Positions 1 through 5,938 are shown, counted from the first letter of the stretch. The stretch: DNA of 9,648 bases from Acidobacteriota bacterium (GCA_003225515.1 QIAK01000406.1:7652-17299), one strand, 5' to 3'. Made by a program: numbers and translations. The notes: a model not told the origin generated them from the letters alone.

Positions 1-1
1 T

Positions 2-934
2 CACATTGGGTCGGGGATCGGTGGATTCGACATCATCGAGCGCGAGCACACATCCCTGATGGAAGGGGGCCCGCGCAAGATTTCTCCCTTCTTCATTCCG
101 GCCGCCATCATTAATCTCGCCGCAGGACAGGTTTCTATGCGCTGCGGCGCGAAGGGTCCGAACGAGGCCACTGCGACCGCCTGCACCACCAGCGCGCATT
201 CCATTGGAGATTCCTTCCGCATAATCCAGCACAATGACGCCGATGTGATGATTGCCGGAGGCGCAGAGGCTGCCATTACGCCGATGGGCGTTGGCGGATT
301 TGCCGCGATGCGAGCTCTTTCAACCCGCAACGATGAACCGGAAAAAGCGAGCCGCCCCTGGGATCGGGAGCGCGATGGTTTCGTGATCGGTGAAGGCGCG
401 GGCATCCTGATCCTGGAAGAACTGGAGTTTGCCCGCAAGCGCGGCGCTCGCATTCTGGCCGAGATTGCCGGCTACGGGATGAGCGGCGACGCGTACCACA
501 TTACGCAACCGGCACCTGAACATGAAGGCGGCTTCCGCGTGATGCGCAACGCTGTGCGCGACGCCGGTGTAACCCCGAATGTCGTCGGGTACGTCAATGC
601 CCACGGTACCTCGACGCCGATCGGCGACACGCTCGAAGCGCATGCGATCCGCAATTTTTTTGGGGAGCATAAGGTCGCGGTGAGTTCCACAAAGTCGATG
701 ACCGGTCACCTGCTGGGCGGCGCGGGAGGACTTGAAGCCGGCATCACCGTGCTTGCGTTGCGTGACCAGATCCTGCCTCCAACCATTAATCTGGAAAATC
801 CTGAGCCTGATACTGCCGGGATGGACCTGGTTCCTAACCACGCTCGCAAAGCGGAACTCGAATACGCGATGTCTAACTCCTTCGGCTTTGGCGGCACCAA
901 CGGCGCACTGCTGTTCCGGCGCTGGAGCGAGTAA
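2..934 (+). CDS. fabF: 3-oxoacyl-[acyl-carrier-protein] synthase II (FabF), 5'-truncated by window edge
   Basis: The reading frame is open from base 2 to the TAA at 932-934, giving 310 residues; FabF is usually about 410, so roughly 100 N-terminal residues lie outside the window. It condenses malonyl-ACP with acyl-ACP in cytosolic fatty acid elongation. The Cys-His-His triad of the KAS II thiolase fold is complete: Cys at 182-184 in ATACTTSAHSIG, His at 602-604 in NAHGTSTPIGD, His at 707-709 in STKSMTGHLLGGAGG, with the conserved Lys of that last motif. The glycine-rich C-terminal loop NSFGFGGTN (near 868-900) is present. These motifs favour FabF over FabB, and nothing suggests a polyketide synthase fusion because the protein ends right after the C-terminal beta strand. 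Upstream neighbours (acpP is common) are not visible. The product call is very secure; the exact paralogue is less so. Confidence 0.96.
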   Translation, partial: HIGSGIGGFDIIEREHTSLMEGGPRKISPFFIPAAIINLAAGQVSMRCGAKGPNEATATACTTSAHSIGDSFRIIQHNDADVMIAGGAEAAITPMGVGGFAAMRALSTRNDEPEKASRPWDRERDGFVIGEGAGILILEELEFARKRGARILAEIAGYGMSGDAYHITQPAPEHEGGFRVMRNAVRDAGVTPNVVGYVNAHGTSTPIGDTLEAHAIRNFFGEHKVAVSSTKSMTGHLLGGAGGLEAGITVLALRDQILPPTINLENPEPDTAGMDLVPNHARKAELEYAMSNSFGFGGTNGALLFRRWSE

Positions 935-936
935 GG

Positions 937-961
937 AACGCAGACTTCTGAGACGTTTTTT
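937..961 (+). terminator. Possible intrinsic terminator after fabF
   Basis: Directly after the fabF stop, AACGCAGA (937-944) can pair with TCTG (947-950) and CGTT (954-957), leaving a 3-nt bulge (AGA) and a 2-nt loop; four more T residues follow (958-961). The stem is short and bulged, so termination is plausible but not strong. The rest of the gap to 1091 holds no ORF that I believe. Confidence 0.35.
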
Positions 962-1079
962 CTCCCTGCAAACCCCTGAATCCACGCGGCTTTCGGCTCG
1001 TAATGTCCTCTCTCGCGCCAATTCACACTTCACTCGTTGACCCTTTGTGTCTTTTCAACTGCGGCAACTGCATACACAA

Positions 1080-1085
1080 TAGTTT
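1080..1085 (+). promoter_or_regulatory. -10-like TAnnnT box at the PilZ gene start (leaderless candidate)
   Basis: TAGTTT is followed by exactly six bases and then the GTG at 1092. No Shine-Dalgarno sequence precedes that GTG. The spacing matches a -10 element whose transcript would begin at or next to the start codon. I see no good -35 hexamer. The box favours the GTG at 1092 over the in-frame ATG at 1110. Confidence 0.35.
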
Positions 1086-1091
1086 TCGAAA

Positions 1092-1814
1092 GTGAGTCTT
1101 CCCCGAACTATGGATAAAGCTTTCACGACATCCTTTGTCCCCGCTCCCGTAACCCGAAAAGCCGCCGCCCGCACCGCCCTTGTGGGATTGAGTGAGCCGG
1201 CCCGCGCTCTTCTGTCGGAAGGTTTCCGGCAGTTCGGCATTGAAACCGTGACCGTGACTTCGAACGCAGCCGAGCGCCTTCGAAAAGAAAAGTTTGAGGC
1301 TTGTGTGCTTGCCTTGGGCGAAGGCGCCGATGCCGTAATGGAGGCAGCGCGCAGTTCTCCCTCGAACAGCCGCTGCGTTCTTTACGGCGTGGGCGGCAAC
1401 GCGCAGGAAGCCATGAGCTACTCTAAGTACGGGATCAACGCCATGTTCAGCGAACCCCTGGAGCGGCCAACCGCGCTCAAGCTGATTCGCGGCACGCGCA
1501 TGCTGGTGCTGCACGAGTTCCGGCGCTACGTGCGCATTCCTGTGATAACCCAGGTCTCGCTGGTCGGCGACGGAAGGCGCATCAGCGCCAGCAGCATCGA
1601 GTTAAGCAGTGGGGGAATGTCGGTCAAGACTGCGGAAGACATTTCGGTCGGCGTAAACGTGGAAGTATCTTTTTCACTGATGACCCTACCACGGGTCAAC
1701 CTCCGCGCCTCCGTAAGCTGGTGCAAGCCCAAGTCGATTGGAGTGCGTTTCGACGCAGCCGACACCCAGCGCCACAAGATCAAGAGCTGGATCGATTCCT
1801 TCCTGGAAAATTGA
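1092..1814 (+). CDS. PilZ domain protein with degenerate receiver-like N-terminal domain
   Basis: This 240-residue cytosolic protein has two parts. Residues about 28-138 look like a response-regulator receiver fold (ALVGLSEPARALL, then FEACVLALGEG, then RCVLYGV, then KYGINAMFSEPL), but the strand-3 aspartate that would be phosphorylated is missing and the first acidic pair is absent, so it is probably a pseudo-receiver. Residues about 143-238 form a PilZ domain, a c-di-GMP receptor: the RxxxR motif is RRYVR (144-148), and the [DN]xSxxG motif appears as ELSSGG (170-175), with Glu where Asp or Asn is usual. Binding of c-di-GMP is therefore likely but not certain. GTG 1092 is chosen for the TAnnnT box upstream; ATG 1110 would remove six residues only. 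The stop overlaps a possible TTG start of the next gene, so the two are probably co-transcribed. Confidence 0.85.
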   Translation: MSLPRTMDKAFTTSFVPAPVTRKAAARTALVGLSEPARALLSEGFRQFGIETVTVTSNAAERLRKEKFEACVLALGEGADAVMEAARSSPSNSRCVLYGVGGNAQEAMSYSKYGINAMFSEPLERPTALKLIRGTRMLVLHEFRRYVRIPVITQVSLVGDGRRISASSIELSSGGMSVKTAEDISVGVNVEVSFSLMTLPRVNLRASVSWCKPKSIGVRFDAADTQRHKIKSWIDSFLEN

Positions 1815-1828
1815 GTCGCGGCAGCTAT

Positions 1829-1834
1829 TACAAT
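1829..1834 (+). promoter_or_regulatory. -10-like box TACAAT before the acyltransferase GTG
   Basis: TACAAT (one mismatch to TATAAT) ends six bases before the GTG at 1841, the spacing expected for a leaderless transcript. No clear -35 hexamer is visible. It supports GTG 1841 as the start and could allow transcription independent of the PilZ gene. Confidence 0.35.
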
Positions 1835-1840
1835 AGCCTC

Positions 1841-2593
1841 GTGCCCGAAGCCAGCACCCGCGACCAGACCGCGCCGGCGCAACCGGCCGTGGGCCCACGC
1901 CGCTTTACTCTTAAACAGCGCATCATTCTGCGCATCATTATCTGGCTGGGATATTGGCTTATCCGCATCATTGGCCCCACCTTGCGAGTTTGTATTTCCT
2001 ATGAAGAAGGCGCGCAGGAGACTTTCGAGCAGCGTCCGCTGATCGCTTCGGTCTGGCATTCCTGCATGATTCCTGCAACCTACATCTGTCGGGACATGGG
2101 CGTGCGGGTGATGAGCAGCAACAGTTATGACGGCGAGTACATGGGCCGCATCATCCACAAATTTGGCTTTGTCGCAGTGAAGGGCTCCAGCAGCCGCAAC
2201 GCCGTACGTGCGCTGCTGGGTTTGCGTCGCGCGCTTGAAGATGGTTGGACGGTCGCGTTTACGCTGGATGGCCCACGCGGCCCGCGTCACAAAGTAAAAC
2301 CGGGGCCGGTGGCGCTGGCTCGTTCGTCGGGCGTGCCCTTAACTATGTTTCACGTGGCGGTGGATCGCGCCTGGGTGCTCAATTCATGGGACCGCATGAT
2401 GATCCCGGTTCCTTTCTCACGAGTCCTGGTGCGCATCGGCAAACTGATCCGAGTTCCTTCTGGCTCTAGCGATGAAGAACTTGAGTGCTATACGGCCGAA
2501 TTGCAGGCGGCGCTCGATCGGGTTTGTGAATTTGCCGAGGCCAACGTGAACCAAGTCGGGAGTGGAGAGTTTCCGTACTCTGAGCGGAAGTAG
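1841..2593 (+). CDS. Lysophospholipid acyltransferase family protein (DUF374, LpxL-like superfamily)
   Basis: From GTG 1841 the protein has 250 residues. A hydrophobic segment (about 27-47, ending IIGPTL) should anchor it in the inner membrane. The family motifs follow in order: SVWHSCMIP (70-78) carrying the candidate catalytic His, SSNSYDGEYMGR (92-103), VKGSSSRNAVRAL (113-125) and TLDGPRGPRHKVKPG (141-155). This order is that of DUF374 proteins, which belong to the LPLAT superfamily of acyl-CoA/acyl-ACP acyltransferases related to the lipid A acyltransferases; the true acceptor of this branch is not known to me. The frame stays open back to an ATG at 1721, but that would overlap the PilZ gene by 94 bases and the extra residues are its frame shadow. 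TTG 1811 is an alternative, 6 nt after GGA and overlapping the PilZ stop. An operon with the PilZ gene is likely. Confidence 0.87.
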   Translation: MPEASTRDQTAPAQPAVGPRRFTLKQRIILRIIIWLGYWLIRIIGPTLRVCISYEEGAQETFEQRPLIASVWHSCMIPATYICRDMGVRVMSSNSYDGEYMGRIIHKFGFVAVKGSSSRNAVRALLGLRRALEDGWTVAFTLDGPRGPRHKVKPGPVALARSSGVPLTMFHVAVDRAWVLNSWDRMMIPVPFSRVLVRIGKLIRVPSGSSDEELECYTAELQAALDRVCEFAEANVNQVGSGEFPYSERK

Positions 2594-2606
2594 GAATGGG
2601 ACTCTT

Positions 2607-2736
2607 GATTGCAGATTTCAGATTTCAGATTTTCGTCGTTGGTCGTTCGTCGTTGGCCACTGATGTCCGACTTCTGATTGCAGATTGCAGATAGCTGGGA
2701 CCAAGTTTTTAAAATCTGAGATCTGAGATCTGAAAT
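2607..2736. repeat. Heptamer-repeat array A forming a long imperfect hairpin
   Basis: The gap between two convergent genes is built of 7-nt units. CAGATTT occurs three times perfectly at 2612-2632; CGTCGTT/GGTCGTT/CGTCGTT follow at 2634-2654; GATTGCA twice at 2676-2689; ATCTGAG, ATCTGAG, ATCTGAA at 2714-2734. The first and last blocks are inverted: 2608-2633 pairs with 2711-2736 at 23 of 26 positions, and two of the three mismatches become G-U pairs in RNA. The loop is 77 nt. It may act as a bidirectional transcription terminator or mRNA-end structure for the two convergent genes; that role is inferred. Confidence 0.85.
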
Positions 2737-2742
2737 GTGTTC

Positions 2743-3354
2743 CTACTCCAGTGTCGAGCCCAGCTGCTGATACCTATACTTCTTCCCATCCCAGTAAATC
2801 ACTGACGACGTGTCTTCGCCCTCACCCTTTTCTTCCATATAGATTCCGAGGACGGTTTTCTTCTTCAGGGCAAGCTTTTTCACGGTCAGCGTTTTGAAAG
2901 GGAGATTGATAAGAAGAAACTTCGCTTTGGGAGCATCGGCCCGCCAATCGCCTTTTTCGGCGCCATGGACAATCAGCAAGCTGATGCCCCGGCGGTCGGG
3001 CTCGTCGGAAGCAAACGTCGACGTCACCTTGACGTCGCTATAACCGAGAAAGCTGTCATAGGGATCGGCGACGACGAAGCTATATTCTGCCTGATCTGCC
3101 ATGGGGTTCTTGCAGCGGGCCGCGACGACGAGATCGTCGATGCCATCGCCATCCATATCGGCAACGAATTGCGGCGGTCCCGCCAGCAGCGAGCAATTGT
3201 CCCCAAACTGCTTGTGGATGAATTCGTCCGTAACCGCGGGCGAGGGAGACTTCGCGTGGGCCGGAGGCGGAGGCGGTTGCTTCTTCTGCGCAACCGCGGC
3301 CATGACAAAAGAAAGTGCAAGCACTGGGAGCAGGAGCAATTTACTGGACGGCAT
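2743..3354 (-). CDS. Small secreted protein with proline-rich linker and DxDxDG motif (unknown function)
   Basis: The 203-residue product starts with a signal peptide: MPSSK, a hydrophobic core (about 6-20) and a cleavage site of the AxA type near VMAAVAQ (17-23). A Lys/Pro-rich linker (24-40, with five prolines in a row) leads to the mature domain. DMDGDGIDD at 66-74 resembles the calcium-binding loop of FG-GAP/VCBS and dockerin-like repeats (DxDxDG), here as a single copy and followed by DLVVAARC. Cys54 and Cys81 could form a disulfide outside the cytoplasm. The C-terminus (SSVIYWDGKKYRYQQLG) reads like a beta-strand tail. ATG 3354 has no Shine-Dalgarno but a TAAAGT box 6 nt upstream. I do not recognise a named family; periplasmic or exported location is the only firm statement. 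Heptamer-repeat hairpins lie on both sides of the gene. Confidence 0.8.
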   Translation of the reverse strand: MPSSKLLLLPVLALSFVMAAVAQKKQPPPPPAHAKSPSPAVTDEFIHKQFGDNCSLLAGPPQFVADMDGDGIDDLVVAARCKNPMADQAEYSFVVADPYDSFLGYSDVKVTSTFASDEPDRRGISLLIVHGAEKGDWRADAPKAKFLLINLPFKTLTVKKLALKKKTVLGIYMEEKGEGEDTSSVIYWDGKKYRYQQLGSTLE

Positions 3355-3360
3355 GGGTTT

Positions 3361-3366
3361 ACTTTA
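3361..3366 (-). promoter_or_regulatory. -10-like box TAAAGT before the secreted-protein ATG
   Basis: Read on the minus strand, TAAAGT is followed by AAACCC and then the ATG at 3354. It fits TAnnnT with a 6-nt gap, as for a leaderless transcript. No convincing -35 element is seen upstream. Confidence 0.35.
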
Positions 3367-3415
3367 GTCCGGTTTCGAGTGTGAGGGAAGTGACGGGTCA
3401 GTGCCAAGGGCCAGG

Positions 3416-3540
3416 GGTCAGGGTCGGAGGTCAGGGGTCGGCCTCGGACCTCGAACCTCAGACCTCAGACCTCAGACCAACCTCTCGGATGCGAGCTTGG
3501 CAGATTTTCCGAGGTCTGAGGTCCAAGGTCTGAGGTCCGG
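3416..3540. repeat. Heptamer-repeat array B forming an imperfect hairpin downstream of thiL
   Basis: A run of GGTCAG/GGTCGGA units (3416-3441) is followed by five 7-nt units CCTCGGA, CCTCGAA and three CCTCAGA (3442-3476), then by four inverted units AGGTCTG, AGGTCCA, AGGTCTG, AGGTCCG (3512-3539). Positions 3445-3475 pair with 3509-3539 at 26 of 31 positions around a 33-nt loop. A single CAGATTTT at 3501-3508 is identical to the unit of array A. The array sits three bases past the thiL stop and 50-180 bases upstream of the secreted-protein start, so it may terminate or insulate thiL transcription (inferred). Confidence 0.85.
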
Positions 3541-3543
3541 TTT

Positions 3544-4545
3544 TCAGCGGCCGCGAAAATGCTCCCATCCCTTGGGCTCGAGTTCGCGCGCCAGATTTGG
3601 CCCGGTGCAGAGAAATACTTTTTTTCCACGAGTGATTTGGCCGATGTGCGTCAGTGCGACTCCTGCAAGCTGAGATGGAACGCGCTTGCCCGGAGGAACT
3701 GTGAAAAGAAGTTCATAATCCTCGCCCCCATGCAGGGCCAGATCGAGATCGACTTCACGCGCTGATTTTTCGATTCTGGCACGCGGAATGAGAGCGGCAT
3801 CAATCTCGGCTCCGACGCCGCTTTCTTGGCAAAGATGCCCCAAGTCGGTGGAGAGACCGTCGCTGGTGTCGATCATGGCGGAGGCCAGGCCTTTCTCGCG
3901 CAGCGCACGCCCGACTTCGATTCGCGGCTCGGGATAGAAGTGGCGAGAAAAGTCTCGAGGATTCAGCTTCTTCTTAGGTTTCGTCCTCATGCGCAAAACG
4001 GCTGCGGCCGAGCCGCCCAGCCTCCCGCTCACGAAGACGCGGTCGCCGGGACGAGCTCCCGAACGCAGCACAGACTTGCCTTTGGGTGAGGTGCCTACCA
4101 CCATAATGTCGGCGAGAATTCCATCGGGCGATTCTGCGGTATCGCCGCCGGCCAGAGTGATGCCATTTTTTTTCGCCAGGCTGATCAGGCCGCCGAGAAA
4201 GCGAGCCACCCAGGATTGCGGCAAATCCCGGGGCAAAGCGAGCGATAGGAAGGCTGCGACGGGTTCTCCACCCATCGCGGCAATGTCACTCAGTCCGCGC
4301 GCCAGGCAGCGGTGCCCAACCGACTCCGGCGGGTGCCAGTCGCGCCGGAAGTGAATGCCTTCGAGCGTAAAGTCAGTCGTGACCAGGAATTCGTGCCTCG
4401 GCAGGAGCCGCAACACTGCGCAGTCATCTCCAATTCCGGTGAGAACGGCATTCCGAACCGGCCCCACAGTGCCAGACTGGCGCCGCATGGGAGGCTTTGC
4501 CAGGCGGCGGATCTGGGCAATCAACGCTTTTTCAGGAAGCGGCAC
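3544..4545 (-). CDS. thiL: Thiamine-monophosphate kinase
   Basis: The 333-residue enzyme phosphorylates thiamine monophosphate to thiamine pyrophosphate with ATP, the last step of cofactor synthesis, in the cytosol. It belongs to the PurM/AIR synthase superfamily. The signature motifs are all present: GIGDDCAV (37-44), TTDFTLEGIHF (56-66), RGLSDIAAMGGEP (83-95), AGGDT (132-136), DTSDGLSTDL (226-235) and HGGEDYELLFT (272-282). Length is normal for ThiL. The start is GTG (4545); residues EKALIAQIRRLA before the first motif match the usual N-terminal helix, so a later Met20 is unlikely. There is no Shine-Dalgarno, but TATAGT lies 9 nt upstream. No other thiamine gene and no obvious TPP (THI) element is adjacent, so it appears to be a stand-alone locus. 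Heptamer array B follows three bases after the stop. Confidence 0.95.
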   Translation of the reverse strand: MPLPEKALIAQIRRLAKPPMRRQSGTVGPVRNAVLTGIGDDCAVLRLLPRHEFLVTTDFTLEGIHFRRDWHPPESVGHRCLARGLSDIAAMGGEPVAAFLSLALPRDLPQSWVARFLGGLISLAKKNGITLAGGDTAESPDGILADIMVVGTSPKGKSVLRSGARPGDRVFVSGRLGGSAAAVLRMRTKPKKKLNPRDFSRHFYPEPRIEVGRALREKGLASAMIDTSDGLSTDLGHLCQESGVGAEIDAALIPRARIEKSAREVDLDLALHGGEDYELLFTVPPGKRVPSQLAGVALTHIGQITRGKKVFLCTGPNLARELEPKGWEHFRGR

Positions 4546-4554
4546 GGCGCAATT

Positions 4555-4560
4555 ACTATA
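4555..4560 (-). promoter_or_regulatory. -10-like box TATAGT before the thiL GTG
   Basis: On the minus strand TATAGT (one mismatch to TATAAT) is followed by AATTGCGCC and then GTG at 4545. The transcript would have a leader of only about 2-3 nt. A weak TTCGAG lies 16 nt upstream as a possible -35. Confidence 0.4.
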
Positions 4561-4662
4561 CCGCCGCCGAGCGTAGCTCGAACCGGATACAGCCTATCCT
4601 GCAGGCGCGCCAAACTTTCTGCGTATATGAATCCGGGGTAACTTGTCCATTCGGCCCCCCGA

Positions 4663-4680
4663 TTACCGAGTCTTCGGTAA
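4663..4680. repeat. Perfect inverted repeat TTACCGA-N4-TCGGTAA
   Basis: TTACCGA (4663-4669) and TCGGTAA (4674-4680) form a perfect 7-bp stem with a 4-nt loop in the gap between the divergent thiL and M23 genes. No T-run follows on either strand, so it is not a typical terminator; being just upstream of the M23 promoter candidate, it could be an operator. Function is unknown. Confidence 0.5.
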
Positions 4681-4702
4681 CCCAAAATGGGCTTGTGCAT
4701 CG

Positions 4703-4731
4703 TTGACAGGGGGAATCCAGTTTGTTACCGT
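4703..4731 (+). promoter_or_regulatory. Candidate sigma-70 type promoter for the M23 peptidase
   Basis: A perfect TTGACA (4703-4708) is followed by a 17-nt spacer and TACCGT (4726-4731), which fits the relaxed TAnnnT form of the -10 box. Transcription would begin near 4738, giving a leader of about 244 nt before the peptidase start. Confidence 0.45.
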
Positions 4732-4737
4732 TAACCA

Positions 4738-4981
4738 GTCATTCACAAACACCTTTGGCCGAGCTAAGTTCTGCAAGCAGTTGAGATTGCAGACGGGGAC
4801 TAATTTAAGGCTTTGGTCGCAGTTCAGGGTAGTAGTAGGGCGCGCGAGAGTTTCCATTCCCAAGATGGGAGCGTAGCCCGAAAAAGTCAGGTGATCCAAT
4901 CGGGCGTTTCTGCAACTAAAAAGAAACTGGCCTGGATTTCCGGACCTGACGGAAAACTGGTTTTACAAGCCGAGGAGCGAT
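4738..4981 (+). promoter_or_regulatory. Long hairpin-rich 5' leader of the M23 peptidase gene (candidate cis-regulatory RNA)
   Basis: No believable gene lies here. Three stems are visible: TCTGCAA (4770-4776) with TTGCAGA (4787-4793), 7 bp; GCCCGA (4876-4881) with TCGGGC (4900-4905), 6 bp; and TTTCCG (4937-4942) with CGGAAA (4950-4955), 6 bp and 7-nt loop. The last stem ends about 20 nt before the AGGAG ribosome binding site. I could not match it to a known riboswitch: the conserved cores of c-di-GMP-I, c-di-AMP (ydaO) and TPP classes are not apparent. Regulation is inferred only from length and structure. Confidence 0.3.
4973..4977 (+). promoter_or_regulatory. Ribosome binding site deciding the TTG start of the M23 gene
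   Basis: AGGAG ends four bases before TTG 4982. The next in-frame Met is residue 51, after the membrane segment, so this site and the TTG are needed for the anchored form. Confidence 0.7.
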
Positions 4982-5893
4982 TTGCAGAAACGCTTTTACA
5001 TCCTTTTTGTGGCCCGCGGGGACGACGGTCAGCTGCGCAAAATTTCCATCCCCGTGCATTACCTCTACGTCTTCGTCGTAGGGGCCGCAATCGGATTCCT
5101 CAGCCTGACCGGTATTGCCAGCTCTTATACCCGCATGCTGCTCAAGGTTTCCCGCTATAACCAGCTGCGGACGGAAAAAGATCAGCTCAAGGACAATTAT
5201 TCCCGCCTGGAGCAGGTGGCGAAAGAGCGCGATGTGCAGGTGGCATCGCTGGGTTCGATTGCCGGAGAAGTTTCTGCGCTATACGGTTTGAAGGCGCAGC
5301 CCACACTGGTGACGGTAACCGCCGATCAGATTCATGATGCCGACGTAAGTTCTTCGCTGGACCAGTTGCATGCCTTGCGGACTTCAGCCCTGAGCGGCGC
5401 AACCATGGTCGGCCTCACGATGGGCCTTACGCGCAATGCGACAACGGCAGACTGGTTCAAAGCCAACTCTGCTCCCAATCTTTGGCCGGTAGGAGGCCAG
5501 ATTACGGGCAGCTTCGGCGAGCGCATTGATCCCTTCAACGGAGAAGGCGCGTTTCACAGTGGCGTGGACATTGGCAGCAGTTATGGCGCTCCGGTGATTG
5601 CTCCCGCGGATGGAATGGTCACATTCAGCGAAATGCTGGGCGGCTACGGCAAGGCGCTGATGATCGATCACGGCAATGGCATCAGCACGCGATACGGTCA
5701 CCTTTCAGGCTACGCAGTCACAGCTGGGCAGGCTGTGCACCGTGGCGACGTGATCGGCTTTGTTGGAGACAGCGGACGCTCCACCGGACCCCATCTTCAT
5801 TACGAAGTCCGCATCAACGATACTCCCGTAAATCCTTACAAGTACCTGCGCATGACGGTCGCCCACAATGGCGGCTTCACTGCCGGAAGTTAA
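4982..5893 (+). CDS. Membrane-anchored M23 family (LytM-type) metallopeptidase
   Basis: The 303-residue protein probably cleaves peptide crosslinks of peptidoglycan in the periplasm, or activates other wall hydrolases. A short cytosolic N-terminus (MQKRFYILFVARGDDGQLRK) leads to a transmembrane segment (about 26-46, YLYVFVVGAAIGFL). Residues about 55-95 are helical and charged with heptad character (a likely coiled coil). The M23 domain occupies about 165-290. Zinc ligands are complete: His192 and Asp196 in HSGVD, and His273 in HLHYE; His240 (GHLS) and His271 complete the active site, so it should be catalytically active, unlike EnvC-type activators. The TTG start is supported by AGGAG four bases upstream and because the N-terminus before the membrane helix is a recognisable feature of this protein type. 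A long leader precedes it; no partner gene such as ftsX or an amidase is adjacent. Confidence 0.92.
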   Translation: MQKRFYILFVARGDDGQLRKISIPVHYLYVFVVGAAIGFLSLTGIASSYTRMLLKVSRYNQLRTEKDQLKDNYSRLEQVAKERDVQVASLGSIAGEVSALYGLKAQPTLVTVTADQIHDADVSSSLDQLHALRTSALSGATMVGLTMGLTRNATTADWFKANSAPNLWPVGGQITGSFGERIDPFNGEGAFHSGVDIGSSYGAPVIAPADGMVTFSEMLGGYGKALMIDHGNGISTRYGHLSGYAVTAGQAVHRGDVIGFVGDSGRSTGPHLHYEVRINDTPVNPYKYLRMTVAHNGGFTAGS

Positions 5894-5938
5894 CTTCCCG
5901 CTCTTAGCTTCGATCTCTGCTTTTCGCGCAAGTCTACC

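Noticed and set aside
1..1033. Long minus-strand open frames opposite fabF (1-453, 320-1033)
   Set aside because: They are complements of a strongly conserved fabF frame; their translations are Arg/Ala/Ser-rich and show no domain.
1721..1840. Upstream ATG extension of the acyltransferase
   Set aside because: It would overlap the PilZ coding region by 94 bases, and the added residues (rich in Arg, Gln, Pro) are a frame shadow of PilZ, not part of the family fold.
1526..2290. 254-codon minus-strand open frame across the PilZ/acyltransferase junction
   Set aside because: It covers two plus-strand genes with clear motifs; the translation has no recognisable motif and is typical of GC-rich antisense frames.
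3416..3540. Heptamer arrays as a CRISPR array
   Set aside because: The units are 7 nt without spacers and partly inverted; CRISPR repeats are 23-47 nt in direct orientation with unique spacers, and no cas gene is present.
4643..4899. Small overlapping open frames on both strands (4643-4876 plus, 4663-4899 minus)
   Set aside because: No ribosome binding site and no domain; they lie over the promoter candidate and leader hairpins of the M23 gene.
4738..4981. c-di-AMP (ydaO) or c-di-GMP-I riboswitch upstream of the M23 gene
   Set aside because: GCCCGAAAAAGTCAG (4876-4890) vaguely recalls a ydaO segment, but the other conserved blocks are missing; the GEMM core is also absent.
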